A stretch of 7,604 nt of DNA. It comes from Sinorhizobium sp. (GTDB lineage Bacteria; Pseudomonadota; Alphaproteobacteria; Rhizobiales; Rhizobiaceae). The stretch's first letter is position 1; each line of letters begins with the position of its first letter. The translations under genes were made by a program, and so were the position numbers. The DNA lies in the NCBI GenBank assembly GCA_031178305.1, contig JAPSJG010000177.1, forward strand, positions 1 through 7,604, read 5' to 3'. A model generated the notes under the pieces. It was not told the DNA's origin. It searched no databases and was given only the letters and a program-made list of their open reading frames with translations. Below, piece by piece: positions 5,813 through 7,604 of this stretch.

Positions 5813-7129
5813 CTACAGTATTGCCCCAAGGGCCGAGCGCCGCCAGAAATCCGAAATCATCGCCGGATCGCGCAGCGCCTCGAGCTTTCTCCAGTTAGGG
5901 AAAGAGGCCGCGAAAACCTCGGAACTCATACGGAAATCCTTTGCCGGATTGACCGCACCACCGGCCTCGATGGCGATACGGTCAAGCTCCCCCAAAAGTC
6001 TTGCCGTCGCCTCGCCCTGGTTGGCGAAATCCAGTGTCAGGCTGAAGCCGGAACGTGCAAACGAAAGGAGCCCGCGAGGACGAGGTTCACGGAAGCGTCG
6101 CAGTTTGGTCAGGAGGGACGCATGCCCGGCGCGACGTGCGGCCTCCATGAGCTGTAGGGTTGTCTTTCGTGCATTCTCCGCGGGATATACACTCTGATGC
6201 TGACACGGACCGCGGCTGCCGTAGAGACGATGCCATGCGGTGATGCGATCGATCGGATGGAAATAGGATGCCCACTTCACGGTCGAGATCGTTTCGCCGG
6301 GGCCTTCCTTGTGAAAACGATACGTATTCAGGGCTTTGAGCGCGGCGGTACCCAACAGGTTGGATGAAGACGGCACGGAGACTTTGATGCGCTTTGGAAG
6401 ATCCGGAAACTCGCAAGATGCGTCCGCGTGATCGGCTGCCTGGAGCACGCCCCTGCCCGTGCGCCGCCCGGTCACAAGTTGGTCGATCCAGGCGACGGCA
6501 TATTCATGCTCGTCGCAGGCACGCTCGAGGAGCTGAAGGCCTTCATCGAGATCGTCGAAGCGGAACGTGTGCTGTTGCACATGCGGCGACGGCACCTTCA
6601 TCAGCTTGAGTTCGACCTCGAGGATCAGACCGGTCAGGCCGAGGCCCCCGATGGTGGCGGCGAACAGTTCCGCATTTTCGTCGGGGGAGCATGTCAGGCG
6701 CCGGCCATCCGATCGCAGCAGCGTCAGGCGCCTGACGTGATTTCCGAAGGTTCCGCGCGCATGCTGATTTCGGCCGTGAATGTCGGCCGCGACCGCACCG
6801 CCGACGGTCACAAGACCTGTATCCGGGGTGACTGGCAGAAAGAAGCGATGCGGTATTGCCCTGACGAGGAGGTCGCGCAATGCGACGCCGGCCTCGCAGA
6901 CGATCACTCCCGTCCCGGGATCAAAGGAGAGGATTCGATTGTGCCGGGTACCGTCTATGAGGGTGCCGAGCTGATTGCGGCAGATGTCGCCATAGCTCGA
7001 GCCGGTGCCGACCGGCAGGTATGCCATCGGCTCGAGCTTGCCGAGACGTTCTTCGTAGTCGTCGGGCGAAATCATCCGGCCAGTCCGCCGATCGGGCCAG
7101 TGCCACCTTTCAAAGACTTCCCCGCTCAT
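5813..7129 (-). CDS. FAD-binding oxidoreductase, DprE1-like
   Basis: The 438-residue protein is a vanillyl-alcohol-oxidase-type flavoenzyme that resembles mycobacterial DprE1 along most of its length. DprE1 oxidises decaprenylphosphoryl-ribose at C2, the first half of the epimerisation to the arabinose donor. The FAD domain shows PVGTGSSYGD (39-48), PVTPDTGLVTVGGAVAADIHGRN (99-121, His118 matching DprE1 His132) and the GTFGNHV and GGLGLTGL segments. The substrate domain includes YFHPID and AKDFR (Lys397 matching DprE1 Lys418). The position of DprE1 Cys387, the benzothiazinone target, appears to be Thr365 (FSLTLDF). There is no signal peptide. The start at 7129 has GGAG 11 nt upstream; the gene begins 31 nt after the alpha/beta hydrolase stop and is probably cotranscribed with it. 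No DprE2-like reductase is in the window. The acceptor substrate could be a polyprenyl-phosphate sugar or another sugar/alditol, so I give no symbol. Confidence 0.88.
   Translation of the reverse strand: MSGEVFERWHWPDRRTGRMISPDDYEERLGKLEPMAYLPVGTGSSYGDICRNQLGTLIDGTRHNRILSFDPGTGVIVCEAGVALRDLLVRAIPHRFFLPVTPDTGLVTVGGAVAADIHGRNQHARGTFGNHVRRLTLLRSDGRRLTCSPDENAELFAATIGGLGLTGLILEVELKLMKVPSPHVQQHTFRFDDLDEGLQLLERACDEHEYAVAWIDQLVTGRRTGRGVLQAADHADASCEFPDLPKRIKVSVPSSSNLLGTAALKALNTYRFHKEGPGETISTVKWASYFHPIDRITAWHRLYGSRGPCQHQSVYPAENARKTTLQLMEAARRAGHASLLTKLRRFREPRPRGLLSFARSGFSLTLDFANQGEATARLLGELDRIAIEAGGAVNPAKDFRMSSEVFAASFPNWRKLEALRDPAMISDFWRRSALGAIL
6722..6737. repeat. Perfect 16-bp palindrome inside the DprE1-like gene
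   Basis: CGTCAGGC followed directly by GCCTGACG is a perfect palindrome without a spacer. Ten bases of it (GTCAGGCGCC) recur 30 bp away at 6693-6702. Both copies encode the peptide RRLT in the gene's reading frame, so the direct repeat is an exact ten-codon shift. It may be a coincidence of coding sequence or a protein-binding site. Confidence 0.6.
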
Positions 7130-7160
7130 CCCGCCATCGGCTCCAACATCGCCCGCACCG

Positions 7161-7604
7161 TCAGCGGTCCAAAATCCAGTTCAGCGCCTCCCGCCAGTCG
7201 GTCATGCGCACCGGCGTCCCGTGCGACCCGGTCTCGAACAACACGAAACGCGTCGGATAACCCTTGGCTCTGAGCGAACGATAGAGAGCGACCTGAGCCT
7301 TCGCCGCATAGACGCTATCGCGGCTGCCGTGGCTGAAGTAGATCGGCAGCCTCGCCCGGTGGCCCGCACTCTTATCGAAATCCGGATCGGCTGCACCGCC
7401 CATGATCACCATGCCGGCGAGCGCGGCTGCTGCCGCGGGATCGCGTGCAACGCCCCAGCAGATGAAACTGCCCATGGAGGCGCAGGAAAGCACCACCGGC
7501 CGTCCGCCGGAGCGCTTGGAGACAAAGCGGATCAGGCCGGAAATATCGGCGACACCCGCTTTATCGAAGGACCTTACGCTCGGCGCGTAATAGGTGCCGC
7601 CGTT
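7161..7604 (-). CDS. Alpha/beta hydrolase, C-terminal fragment
   Basis: The last 147 codons of a gene that continues beyond the right edge. The reading frame is open to the final base. The visible part has the order expected of an alpha/beta-hydrolase C-terminal half: a strand VVLS and nucleophile elbow CASMGS (visible residue Ser43), a strand LPIYFSHGSRD carrying the acidic residue Asp96, and FETGSHGTP carrying His128. All three members of a Ser-Asp-His triad are therefore present. The elbow reads C-A-S-M-G, not the common G-x-S-x-G. The family covers esterases, lipases, thioesterases and peptidases, and the fragment does not allow a choice. The N-terminal part, including any signal peptide, is outside the window. 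The DprE1-like gene follows after 31 nt on the same strand, suggesting one transcript. Confidence 0.85.
   Translation of the reverse strand, partial: NGGTYYAPSVRSFDKAGVADISGLIRFVSKRSGGRPVVLSCASMGSFICWGVARDPAAAAALAGMVIMGGAADPDFDKSAGHRARLPIYFSHGSRDSVYAAKAQVALYRSLRAKGYPTRFVLFETGSHGTPVRMTDWREALNWILDR

Noticed and set aside
6428..7273. Plus-strand open frame of 281 codons opposite the flavoenzyme
   Set aside because: It is antisense to the DprE1-like gene and part of the hydrolase, with no domain resemblance.

Overview
The window looks like chromosomal DNA from an alphaproteobacterium of the Rhizobiales. Sinorhizobium/Ensifer or a close relative fits best, judging by the high GC content, the protein style and the gene order tpiA-secG-pyrG-(VOC protein)-kdsA on one strand. 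The genus is recognised from memory of such genomes, not from a search. Eight genes can be supported, two of them cut by the window edges. I see no tRNA, rRNA, CRISPR array, insertion sequence or phage gene.

Positions 1-4370 form a minus-strand housekeeping run. In transcription order it holds tpiA (triosephosphate isomerase), secG (Sec translocon subunit with a long Ala/Pro/Gly tail), pyrG (CTP synthase), a two-module VOC/glyoxalase-like protein of unknown substrate, and the first codons of kdsA (KDO-8-phosphate synthase). A strong rho-independent terminator behind secG separates tpiA-secG from pyrG. The VOC gene and kdsA touch at an ATGA junction and are probably translationally coupled.

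Positions 4371-4620 are a divergent intergenic region of 250 bp with several short inverted repeats. To its right, positions 4621-5808 hold a compact plus-strand pair: a cytochrome b561-type di-haem membrane protein and a secreted YceI-family lipid-binding protein, 3 nt apart. Together they suggest a quinone-linked electron-transfer or stress function at the inner membrane and periplasm.

Positions 5813-7604 are on the minus strand: the 3' part of an alpha/beta hydrolase gene, then a flavoenzyme closely resembling mycobacterial DprE1 (decaprenylphosphoryl-ribose 2-oxidase). The flavoenzyme gene converges on yceI with only 4 nt between the stop codons.

No clearly new multi-gene system is visible. 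The items most worth a second look are the DprE1-like enzyme without an adjacent DprE2 partner, the repeat-bearing SecG tail, the coupled VOC-kdsA junction, and several inverted repeats in the leaders of secG, tpiA and the cytochrome gene.
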